Below are positions 1-5,440 of a stretch of 5,440 nucleotides of DNA, piece after piece. Where the stretch lies: positions 1-5,440 of the forward strand of contig CAXTCK010000218.1 in NCBI GenBank assembly GCA_964242425.1, read 5' to 3'. Both the position numbers and the translations under genes were made by a program. Each line of letters begins with the position of its first letter. The stretch's first letter is position 1. This DNA is from Lichenicola sp964242425 (GTDB lineage: Bacteria > Pseudomonadota > Alphaproteobacteria > Acetobacterales > Acetobacteraceae). The notes beneath the pieces are model-generated. The model ran no database searches, was not told the DNA's origin, and saw nothing but the letters and a program-made list of their open reading frames with translations.

Positions 1-844
1 GCTCCGAGCGCTGCTTCTCGTCCAGCGCGTGGCCGGCCTCGGTCAAGGCCCTGCCCATGCCGTCACGCTCGCCCTGGAGCGTCCTAGCATAGCGCTCGGC
101 CTCATCGAACTGGGCGCGCAGGGCCACCGTGTCCCAGCGCACCACGTTGTCGAACACGTTGGGCGCGCGGAAGCAATCGGGCGGGGTGACGAAGTCCTGC
201 TCGACGAAGAAGTCGTTCAGGCCGTCGTGGTGGGCAAAGCGGTAGCCGATGCCCTGGAGGTACTCGGCAATGCCGGTCTGCCGGCGCACCGGGCTTTGCG
301 GCAGCGTGGCCTCCAGCATGATCAATGACGGGCGGTGGCGGTCCCAATCGTTGCCGCGCAGCACCTGTTCCTCGAACCCCTCGACGTCGATCTTGAGGAT
401 GTCGATGTGCGGCGGGGCGGCCTGGTCGAGCACCTGCTTCAGCGTCGCTGCCGCCACCTCGATCTGGCGCACGGGCGTTCCTTGACCGGCATGGATCTGC
501 GCCTGCCTGGCGTCGCCGGTGGACAGGCCGGTGTTCTCGATGATGAAGAACGGCAACGCTGCCGCGGGCCGGTCCGTCAGGAACAGCTGGAGATTTCGGT
601 CCTCCGGCCGACGCTCCGCCAGCAGCGCGAAGTAGTTCGGGTTGGGCTCGACGTTGATGCCGCGCCAGCCGAGCTCGTAGAGCCCGAACAGGTCGTTGCC
701 GTTCACCGGGTCCTCGGCGCCGACGTCGACAAAAAAGCCGGTCCGCCTGCCCGCGAACACCCGGCGCAGCAGCACGTCCTCGGCGTTGATGCTGTAGGAG
801 ATCAAGGGGCTTGCCGGGGCGCTGGCATTCTGGTTCTCGTTCAT
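1..844 (-). CDS. FkbM-family SAM-dependent methyltransferase (3' end outside window)
   Basis: The start is ATG at 844-842; 281 codons are visible and the frame is still open at base 1. Translation gives a class I methyltransferase of the FkbM type (Methyltransf_21): an N-terminal YSINAEDVLLRRVF block (residues 17-30), SAM-binding motif I FFVDVGAEDP (37-46), the acidic EPNP motif (66-69), GLSTGD (106-111) and KIDVEGFEEQVLRG (151-164). Known family members O-methylate sugars or other small substrates; the substrate here cannot be read from sequence. Residues from about 240 to the edge are rich in E, R, A and Q (for example RAQFDEAERYARTLQGERD) and look like the beginning of a coiled coil, so more domains may follow outside the window. 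The start overlaps the stop of the upstream glycosyltransferase as ATGA, with AGGG 8 bases before it, which suggests translational coupling and a joint role in glycan synthesis or decoration. Confidence 0.9.
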   Translation of the reverse strand, partial: MNENQNASAPASPLISYSINAEDVLLRRVFAGRRTGFFVDVGAEDPVNGNDLFGLYELGWRGINVEPNPNYFALLAERRPEDRNLQLFLTDRPAAALPFFIIENTGLSTGDARQAQIHAGQGTPVRQIEVAAATLKQVLDQAAPPHIDILKIDVEGFEEQVLRGNDWDRHRPSLIMLEATLPQSPVRRQTGIAEYLQGIGYRFAHHDGLNDFFVEQDFVTPPDCFRAPNVFDNVVRWDTVALRAQFDEAERYARTLQGERDGMGRALTEAGHALDEKQRSE

Positions 845-3210
845 GGGCACAACCCTGTCAGGCGGAGGCGATCGAGCTGGCGACGGGCGACAGCGCGCGC
901 CCCATACTGGCTGGCGATGTGGGCGCGGGCGGCGGCGACACGACCGGCGACCGTTCTGCCGCCCTCGACCACGGCGCGCATCTGCCAGGCGGCGTGGTCG
1001 AGATCGGGATCCGCCCAGCGCTGGTTCTCGTGGAACGGGTATTCCCCCGGCGCCACCGGGACGAGCCGGTAGTCGACCGGATACCCGGTGCCGCACGAGA
1101 CGAGCTCGGTGGTGGCCGAATAATCGGTGGCGATCACCGGCTTGCCGAGCACCATCGCTTCGGACACCAGCAGGCCGAGCCCCTCGCTGCGATGCAGCGA
1201 GACCACGGCGTCGCACGCTCCGATCAGGGCCAGGGAGTCGTCCCGCGACAAGGTCCGCTCGACCAGGATGATGTCGGGATCGTCGCGCAGGCGTTCGAGC
1301 AGCGCGCGCTTTTCCGCCGGCACCTTTTCCGCGTTCAGGGTCTTGAGCACCAGGGCGACCCTGGGACCGCCCGGCTTGCGGCGGAAGGCGCGACGGAACG
1401 CATCCACCACCGCGAGCGGGTTCTTGCGCTGGATGAACGAGAAGTAGTCGAACGCGAAGAAGAACAGGAATGCATCCTCCGGCAGATCCCAGGCCTGCCT
1501 GGGCACCGGCGGCGGAGGCGTAAACTCCAGCATCAAGGGCATGCGGATCACCGGCTTGTGCAGGCGGCGCATCAGGGTGGCCTGGATGAAGCCCGTGGGC
1601 GCCCAGACCTCGTCCACCAGGTCGAACGCCTCGACCCAGGGATCGGGCAGGACGGACAGCTCCCAGAACGGCGTCATGATCCGATAGGCATCCGGGCGGA
1701 GGCGCCCATCCAGGCTGGCGATCACCTGTGCGATCTGGTCGGCGTTGATGCTGAACACCTGGATCGGTGCCCGCGCCTCCTCCACCAGCAGGGATGCGCA
1801 ACTCTCGTCGTTGGCGGTGGAGTTCGAGTTCAACGCGGTGGGCAATCCGCGCACCGCCAGTCCGGCGTGCTCCAGCGCGCGAAGGGTCAGCCGTCCGGCC
1901 TCGCCGAGGCCTAGTGCCAGGCGCAGGTAGCCGACCACGTCGATGTCGGGCTCGTTTGTCGACCGCCTGGCCGGCGCCTGCCGCCGCGGCAGCGACAAGG
2001 CACCGAACCGCTCGGCGATCGGCTCGATCAGCCGAGGATCACCCACCAGGGGTTCGGCGTGCTTGACCATCCAGTCCAGGAACTCGCGGGCATCCTCATC
2101 GCGGGTGGCGGAGAAGCGCTCGTTCAGCCAGCGCTCCCGGGCGTGGAGCCCGGTCATCAGGTTGGTGACGACGCTCCCGAACGGGCCGCTCCACGGCTCG
2201 ACCGCGGTCCGCTGCAGGTGTTCCTCGAAGGTGTCGGCGGGATCGCCCGGCCAGACGAGATGATCCTCGCGGAACAAGCGGCGGACGAAGGGGGTGATCG
2301 GGGTGCCGGACCGGAACCGGCCCCACGCGTAGGAGCCGTTGGGGACCGAGCCGTGCCCGTTGGCGAGCAGGCGTTGCGCGTAGCGCTCGACCAGGGCCTG
2401 CAGGTCGGCGTCCATCGCGCCGTTGCGGAAGCCGTCGGTGTATTTGGACAGCCGCGAGGTGTCCCAGGGGTTGATGCCGCTGTAGTGGAAGAAGGTGAGC
2501 GGCTGCCCGTCGACGCGCCACCCGTCGCTGTCGCGGCGCAGGGTGCGCTGGGACAGGTTCCAGTAGGCGACGTTCAGGGTCGGGTCGCGCAGGACGCGCA
2601 GGCGGGCCGCGAAGCCGGGCAGCAGGTCCATGAACTTCTGGTCGACGAAGATGCCGCCGGGCTGGTCGTTCAAGCACTGGTACTCGAGGCGCCGGGACCA
2701 CCAGCGCAGCAAGGGCTCGGTTTCCGGCGTGGCGCCGACGCCCAGGAAGCCGAGGTTGAACACGCCGGCTTGCATGATGCCGATATCGTCGGGAAACGCG
2801 CTGCCTTCGGCCGGCGCGCAGATATGCGGCGTCACCACGAACGAGGCGCCATCGCGCAGCGCGGCGGTGACGCTGTCGACGGGCTGGAAGATCTCGATGT
2901 CGGGATCGAAATACAGCACCGCGTCGTGGCCCCGTGCCAGCAGGTACCGGACCATGAACGGCTTGAGGGCGGTGTTGAGCTCCATCACGTCGTAGCGGAA
3001 GCGGAAGGCATCGAACTCCGGGATCTCCAGCGCCTCGGCCGGCACCACCGTGCAGCCCTCCGGATAGAACTGCGGCTCCGCGCGCTTGCGGTCGGCCAGG
3101 CACAGGTAGTGCGCCGCCTCGGGATGGTGCAGGCGGGCGCTTTCGAGAAGGATGCGCGCCATCGACACGTAGTTGTTCGAGCAGATGGTGAAGATGGCGA
3201 GGCCCGGCAT
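841..3210 (-). CDS. Two-domain glycosyltransferase (GT-A-like + GT4-like GT-B)
   Basis: This is a 789-residue protein from ATG 3210-3208 to TGA 843-841. The N-terminal half begins with a nucleotide-sugar-transferase-like strand (LAIFTICSNNY, residues 4-14) and carries a DxD-type motif, YFDPDIEIF (100-108, D102/D104), then FNLGFLGV (151-158), FVDQKFMDLLP (188-198) and FFHYSG (240-245), as in GT-A enzymes of the GT8-like type that bind UDP-sugar through a metal. A helical linker (about 305-415) leads to a GT-B half from about 420: VGYLRLALGLGEAGR (426-440), WELSVLPDPWVEAFD (516-530), QRKNP (594-598), and the EX7E motif of GT4 enzymes at E676/E684 within SEGLGLLVSEAM. Two active sites on one chain suggest two successive sugar transfers, probably cytoplasmic. 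A GTG at 3216, with AGGA 8 bases upstream, would add two residues; the frame stays open to 3423, but that extension is Arg/Pro-rich shadow sequence without family similarity. Acceptor and donor are unknown. Confidence 0.92.
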   Translation of the reverse strand: MPGLAIFTICSNNYVSMARILLESARLHHPEAAHYLCLADRKRAEPQFYPEGCTVVPAEALEIPEFDAFRFRYDVMELNTALKPFMVRYLLARGHDAVLYFDPDIEIFQPVDSVTAALRDGASFVVTPHICAPAEGSAFPDDIGIMQAGVFNLGFLGVGATPETEPLLRWWSRRLEYQCLNDQPGGIFVDQKFMDLLPGFAARLRVLRDPTLNVAYWNLSQRTLRRDSDGWRVDGQPLTFFHYSGINPWDTSRLSKYTDGFRNGAMDADLQALVERYAQRLLANGHGSVPNGSYAWGRFRSGTPITPFVRRLFREDHLVWPGDPADTFEEHLQRTAVEPWSGPFGSVVTNLMTGLHARERWLNERFSATRDEDAREFLDWMVKHAEPLVGDPRLIEPIAERFGALSLPRRQAPARRSTNEPDIDVVGYLRLALGLGEAGRLTLRALEHAGLAVRGLPTALNSNSTANDESCASLLVEEARAPIQVFSINADQIAQVIASLDGRLRPDAYRIMTPFWELSVLPDPWVEAFDLVDEVWAPTGFIQATLMRRLHKPVIRMPLMLEFTPPPPVPRQAWDLPEDAFLFFFAFDYFSFIQRKNPLAVVDAFRRAFRRKPGGPRVALVLKTLNAEKVPAEKRALLERLRDDPDIILVERTLSRDDSLALIGACDAVVSLHRSEGLGLLVSEAMVLGKPVIATDYSATTELVSCGTGYPVDYRLVPVAPGEYPFHENQRWADPDLDHAAWQMRAVVEGGRTVAGRVAAARAHIASQYGARAVARRQLDRLRLTGLCP

Positions 3211-3453
3211 GTGCACCTGATCGTTCCTGGTTGGTCTGGCCGGGACCCTCCGGCGGAGGCGCCACGTGCCGTGGGCCGAGCGGACGGGCCTATACCGGGT
3301 GCGGCTGCTCCTTGCCAGCCGCTGCGGTCCAGCGGTGCCGTGCCTCTTCCTCCGTTCGTGGTGCCGAAAACGATGGGGCCTCGGTCCGGGATCCCCGAGT
3401 TGCCCTTGCTTTCTTCCGGTCACCGCTGCCGCGTGGCCCCGTTCCAGCGCGTC
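3211..3453. other. Intergenic leader between GGT remnant and glycosyltransferase
   Basis: No gene with recognisable similarity lies here, although the glycosyltransferase frame happens to stay open through most of it. On the minus strand it is the region upstream of the glycosyltransferase start. It contains two adjacent small inverted repeats, CCTCC-GGC-GGAGG at 3247-3259 and CCACG-TGC-CGTGG at 3262-3274, each with a 5-bp stem and 3-base loop, and a weak promoter-like pair described separately. No hairpin followed by a U-tract is seen after the GGT remnant. Confidence 0.5.
3289..3318 (-). promoter_or_regulatory. Weak sigma-70-like promoter candidate upstream of the glycosyltransferase
   Basis: On the minus strand CTGGCA (3318-3313) and TATAGG (3294-3289) are separated by 18 bases; each matches the consensus at 4 of 6 positions. 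Transcription would start near 3282, giving a leader of about 70 bases that includes both small inverted repeats at 3247-3274. The match is modest, and in GC-rich DNA such pairs arise by chance, so this is only a candidate. Confidence 0.2.
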
Positions 3454-3554
3454 CTAGTATGCCAGCGCGCAGCCATCGGCGCGCATCTCGCTGGCGGCGG
3501 CCCAGACGCGGTCGTTGCCGCTCATGCGGTGCTCGATGCACTCGTAGCGGCCAT
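3454..3554 (-). repeat. Direct repeat, left copy (GGT 3' end)
   Basis: These 101 bases align without gaps to 5340-5440, offset 1,886 bp, with two mismatches (3460 T versus 5346 G; 3499 G versus 5385 A). Both fall in third codon positions and leave the protein unchanged. Similarity stops at the stop codon on the left; on the right it runs to the window edge, so the true repeat is probably longer. Confidence 0.95.
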
Positions 3555-3816
3555 AGCCGCCGTCGGACGGCGCCAGCGTCCAGCCGAGCGACGCCAGGGC
3601 GGCGCGGGTGGCGGCGGGCACGCCGGTTTCCAGGCGCAGGATGCCGTCGGGCGGCAGGCCCGGCGCGTCCTCGCCCATGCTCTGCGAGGAGCCCTCGTGG
3701 TGCCAGCGCGGGCTGTCGCCGGCGGCCTGGATGTCGAGGCCGTAGTCGACGCGGTTGACGATGATCTGCTGCTGCCCCATCGGCTGCATGTCGCCGCCCA
3801 TCACGCCGAAGCTCAT
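3454..3816 (-). pseudogene. Truncated gamma-glutamyltransferase C-terminus (GGT remnant)
   Basis: The 120 residues from ATG 3816-3814 to TAG 3456-3454 match the C-terminal part of the small subunit of gamma-glutamyltransferase-family proteins: MSFGVMGGDMQPMGQ (1-15), IIVNRVDYGLDIQAAGDSPRWHHEGSS (18-44), then the tail ending CALAY. In this family the precursor cleaves itself before a Thr that becomes the nucleophile; that Thr, the Gly-rich region before the conserved MSFGVMGGD segment and the whole large subunit are missing, so the fragment cannot be an active enzyme. There is no frameshift or internal stop. The frame extends upstream to a GTG at 3870, but that part lies in the hairpin after the propeller gene and is not GGT-like. 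GAGG at 3825-3822, 5 bases before ATG 3816, could by chance permit translation. Its last 101 bases match the partial GGT gene at the right edge at 99 positions. The best reading is a remnant of a partial duplication. Confidence 0.82.
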
Positions 3817-3834
3817 CCCGCCCTCGCGCGGCGC

Positions 3835-3872
3835 CCGTGCACCCCGTTGCGCCGCGGCAACGGGACGCACGG
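3835..3872 (-). terminator. Long hairpin 10 bases after the propeller stop codon (terminator or mRNA 3' end stabiliser)
   Basis: In the minus-strand transcript CCGUGC-GU-CCCGUUGC pairs with GCAACGGG-GU-GCACGG around a 6-base loop (CGCGGC): 6 pairs, two G-U wobbles, 8 pairs, in all a 16-pair stem. On the plus strand the two central positions would be A-C mismatches, so the structure favours minus-strand RNA. It starts 10 bases after the TAG of the propeller gene. No U-tract follows (GCGCCGCGCG comes next), so it is not a canonical intrinsic terminator; it may end transcription in a U-independent way or protect the mRNA end. Confidence 0.65.
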
Positions 3873-3882
3873 TGCCGGCAGC

Positions 3883-5127
3883 CTAGCGGATCGCGAGGCC
3901 GACGGTGCGGGTCTGCGACGGGACCGGAAGCGAGACCGTCAGGTTGCTCAGGAAGGTCAGCCTGCCGGTCGCGTGGTCGACCTTGTAGGCATACACCTTG
4001 TTGCTCTTGCCGGCGGAGGCGACGCTGTTCTCCTCCTGCAGCACGTAGAGGAAGTTCTCGCCGGGATCGAGCGAGAACTGGTTGAAGCCGCCGACGCCGC
4101 CGGCGACCACGTGCTGGATCTCGACCGGATGCGCCGGGTTGGACAGGTCGAACACCGAGATCGACTGGTCGCCGGTGTTGGACGCGTAGAGGTAATGTCC
4201 GTCGCGGCTGGTCCGCAGCCAGCAGAGGCCCTGGCCGGAGTCGGTCGCGGTGCCGACCAGCGTCAGCTGGCCCAGCTCGTTGATGCGGTAGGTCGCGAGC
4301 AGGTTGTTGACCACGAGGCCCGCATACACGTACGGCGCGCGGGGATTGGCCCACAGGCCCAGGACCAGCGCGTTCGAACCGTTCTCGACCGGCGGCGTCA
4401 CGGTGCCGGTCCTGAACAGGTAGCCGCCCGGAAGCTGCGCATAGGAGTCGATCACGCTCCCGCTCGGGAACCCGGAGGTGAAGACGAACGGTCCGGTGTT
4501 GCTGGTCAGCACCTGGCTCGGGTCGGCGCCGGGATGGAGATAGACCTCCGTGTACGGCAGGTAGTTCAGGGAGCCGCCCGGGGCGACGCCGAACACGTTC
4601 AGGCGCGGGGCGATGTCGCTGTCCGGCGCGGCCGGGTTGATGGCGTAGTCGGCGGTCACCAGCGTGTTGCCGTGCAGCCCGAGCGAGATGGGCGTCGCCC
4701 CGTGCGCGGCCACCGGCGAGCTCGAGAACGGAACGAGGCTGCCGTCCGGCTGCACGTGCATGACCGCGATCGTGTTCGAGCCGCCGTTGATGGCGTAGAG
4801 CACGGTGCTGTCCGGATTCAGGATGATGTTCTGGTCGTTGTCGAACGGGCCCAGGGCATAGGTAGCGTCGAAGAACCCGGTGCCTCCGGTGAGATAGGGC
4901 GATCCCGCCTTCTGGTGGAGGCTGCCGTCGCCGGCGATGTCGTAGGCCAGGATGGAGTTCTGCCCGGTCGCCGTGAGGTTGCTCTCGACGTACAGGACGT
5001 GCGGCCGGGATGCCTGCGCGGACGTCGTGGCTGGTGTGGTGGTCTGCGCCAGCGCCAACGTCGGCAGAAGGCAGGTGAGCGCCGTCGCGGCCGTCAGCCG
5101 AAGGCGCCGCGGGTGCCGGTTTGTCAT
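3883..5127 (-). CDS. Exported beta-propeller protein, lactonase/YncE-like
   Basis: This is a complete 414-residue protein, ATG 5127-5125 to TAG 3885-3883. The start is fixed by GGGAGGA four bases upstream and by a signal peptide: basic MTNRHPRRLR, hydrophobic LTAATALTCLLPTLALA, likely cleavage after ALA27. A Thr/Ala/Ser-rich spacer (28-40) leads to propeller repeats, with typical blade strands at RPHVLYVESN (41-50), LNPDSTVLYAINGGSNTIAV (103-122), RTSRDGHYLYASNTGDQSISVFDL (305-328) and LDPGENFLYVLQEEN (353-367) followed by KVYAYKVDHATGRLTFLS (377-394). The pattern 'DG-x-hLY-h-x-N-x-x-x-x-S-h-x-h-F' is that of seven-bladed propellers of the lactonase family (PF10282) and YncE-like proteins. 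Some members are 6-phosphogluconolactonases, but an exported protein is unlikely to serve that cytoplasmic pathway, and no catalytic assignment can be made. It probably acts in the periplasm or outside the cell. It is flanked by GGT 3' sequence on both sides. Confidence 0.88.
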   Translation of the reverse strand: MTNRHPRRLRLTAATALTCLLPTLALAQTTTPATTSAQASRPHVLYVESNLTATGQNSILAYDIAGDGSLHQKAGSPYLTGGTGFFDATYALGPFDNDQNIILNPDSTVLYAINGGSNTIAVMHVQPDGSLVPFSSSPVAAHGATPISLGLHGNTLVTADYAINPAAPDSDIAPRLNVFGVAPGGSLNYLPYTEVYLHPGADPSQVLTSNTGPFVFTSGFPSGSVIDSYAQLPGGYLFRTGTVTPPVENGSNALVLGLWANPRAPYVYAGLVVNNLLATYRINELGQLTLVGTATDSGQGLCWLRTSRDGHYLYASNTGDQSISVFDLSNPAHPVEIQHVVAGGVGGFNQFSLDPGENFLYVLQEENSVASAGKSNKVYAYKVDHATGRLTFLSNLTVSLPVPSQTRTVGLAIR

Positions 5128-5131
5128 TATG

Positions 5132-5138
5132 TCCTCCC
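5132..5138 (-). promoter_or_regulatory. Strong Shine-Dalgarno site of the propeller gene
   Basis: GGGAGGA lies on the minus strand, four bases before ATG 5127. It is the best ribosome binding site in the window and selects this ATG over the overlapping longer frames. Confidence 0.85.
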
Positions 5139-5201
5139 AGGTGTGACGAGGGGTTAGTTCGTCGCATCGGGAGGATGGTTACACGTCGGCACCATGAGTT
5201 T

Positions 5202-5231
5202 CGCAGGCCTGCGCCTGCGCGCTCCGGAGCG
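5202..5231. repeat. Two adjacent perfect 12-bp palindromes upstream of the propeller gene
   Basis: CGCAGGCCTGCG (5202-5213) and CGCTCCGGAGCG (5220-5231) are each perfectly self-complementary, with centres 18 bp apart. They lie about 75-105 bases upstream of the propeller start codon. They might be operator sites or small hairpins, but GC-rich palindromes occur by chance and no regulator is nearby. The sequence between 5139 and 5201 shows no clear promoter. Confidence 0.35.
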
Positions 5232-5236
5232 GCGGC

Positions 5237-5343
5237 CTAGAGCATCATCCGTTCGCATCGGCTCACGGAGCATGCTCCAGCCCATTGTTTGTCGAGCATC
5301 TTTATTCGATCGACCGATCCGGTTCGATCGGATGACGCTCTAG
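5237..5343. repeat. Small inverted-repeat element, MITE-like or dispersed intergenic repeat
   Basis: The left arm CTAGAGCATCATCCG (5237-5251) and the reverse complement of the right arm (5329-5343, CTAGAGCGTCATCCG) agree at 14 of 15 positions. Each end carries a TA (5238-5239 and 5341-5342), so the core 5240-5340 (101 bp) could be an insertion with a TA target duplication, as made by IS630/Tc1-mariner-type transposases. Inside are a perfect palindrome GGAGCATGCTCC (5267-5278) and a hairpin CGATCGA / TCGATCG (5307-5330). The interior is locally AT-richer than its surroundings and codes for nothing. The right end overlaps the stop codon of the GGT-like gene. The same structure could instead serve as a two-way transcription stop, though no U-tract is seen. 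Confidence 0.6.
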
Positions 5344-5440
5344 TAGGCCAGCGCGCAGCCATCGGCGCGCATCTCGCTGGCGGCAGCCCAGACGCGGTCG
5401 TTGCCGCTCATGCGGTGCTCGATGCACTCGTAGCGGCCAT
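5340..5440 (-). CDS. Gamma-glutamyltransferase-like protein, last 32 codons (5' part outside window)
   Basis: The minus-strand frame entering from the right edge reads GRYECIEHRMSGNDRVWAAA and then SEMRADGCALAY, followed by TAG at 5342-5340. This is identical in protein sequence to the end of the GGT remnant at 3454-3816, which is recognisable as GGT from its MSFGVMGGDMQP segment; identification of this copy rests on that identity. It may be the intact parent gene, but its upstream part is not visible, so completeness cannot be judged. Its stop codon coincides with the end of the inverted-repeat element: T and A are the putative target dinucleotide and G is the first base of the element. Confidence 0.8.
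   Translation of the reverse strand, partial: GRYECIEHRMSGNDRVWAAASEMRADGCALAY
5340..5440 (-). repeat. Direct repeat, right copy (GGT 3' end)
   Basis: This is the partner of 3454-3554 at 99/101 identity. Together the copies bracket the beta-propeller gene. The repeat continues past the window edge. Confidence 0.95.

Noticed and set aside
811..1914. Plus-strand open frame of 367 codons
   Set aside because: It is antisense to the GT4-like half of the glycosyltransferase, which carries clear motifs; the translation is low-complexity H/R/Q/G-rich shadow.
2096..3265. Minus-strand open frame of 389 codons
   Set aside because: It is a frame-shifted shadow of the GT-A-like half, Arg/Pro-rich and without motifs.
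3211..3423. 71-residue N-terminal extension of the glycosyltransferase
   Set aside because: The extension is Arg/Pro/His-rich without family similarity, while the domain starts directly at MPGLAIFTICSNN with ATG 3210.
5047..5127. Lipoprotein or Tat signal on the propeller protein
   Set aside because: The residues before Cys19 (A-L-T) do not fit a lipobox, and RRLRL lacks the usual hydrophobic residue of the Tat motif. An ordinary Sec signal ending ALA27 fits better.
2059..5157. Plus-strand open frame of 1032 codons
   Set aside because: It is antisense to the glycosyltransferase, the GGT remnant and the propeller gene, has a V/G/R/A/Q/H-rich composition with no domain motifs, and crosses intergenic regions. 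It is an open frame caused by GC bias.
3290..5167. Minus-strand open frame of 625 codons overlapping the propeller gene
   Set aside because: It is out of frame with the propeller, Arg/Pro-rich, and runs through the GGT remnant and the intergenic region. The propeller frame has the signal peptide, ribosome site and repeats.
5307..5330. Intrinsic terminator for the right-hand GGT gene
   Set aside because: The hairpin exists, but what follows on the minus strand is AATAAAGATG and not a U-tract. It is better explained as part of the inverted-repeat element.

Overview
The window is a uniformly GC-rich stretch in which every supportable gene is on the minus strand. Dense G/C-ending codons, long antisense shadow frames and the protein families point to a GC-rich Alphaproteobacterium, possibly of the Rhodospirillales/Acetobacteraceae type. 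That placement is an inference from style and family resemblance; there is no rRNA or marker gene here.

Read 5'->3' on the minus strand, from right to left in window coordinates, the layout is as follows. (1) 5440-5340: the last 32 codons of a gamma-glutamyltransferase (GGT)-like gene that continues beyond the window. (2) 5339-5128: an intergenic region with a small inverted-repeat element whose right end overlaps the stop of that gene, plus several perfect 12-bp palindromes. (3) 5127-3883: a complete gene for an exported beta-propeller protein of the lactonase/YncE-like type, with a signal peptide and a strong Shine-Dalgarno site. (4) 3872-3835: a long hairpin just after its stop. (5) 3816-3454: a second, truncated copy of a GGT C-terminus, without the catalytic part. 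Over the 101 bp that can be compared it is 99/101 identical to the copy at the right edge. (6) 3453-3211: a leader or intergenic region. (7) 3210-841: a 789-residue two-domain glycosyltransferase (GT-A-like N-half, GT4-like GT-B C-half). (8) 844-1: an FkbM-family methyltransferase overlapping it by ATGA and running out of the window.

The glycosyltransferase and methyltransferase form one translationally coupled unit, of the kind found in surface-polysaccharide or glycan-decoration loci. The propeller and GGT part is a separate neighbourhood, notable for a direct repeat of GGT 3' sequence 1,886 bp apart that brackets the propeller gene. The most useful observations are this partial duplication, the transposon-like repeat sitting exactly on one GGT stop codon, and the strand-asymmetric hairpin that separates the propeller from the GGT remnant. 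I see no convincing evidence of a wholly new system, and no tRNA, rRNA, CRISPR array or transposase gene.
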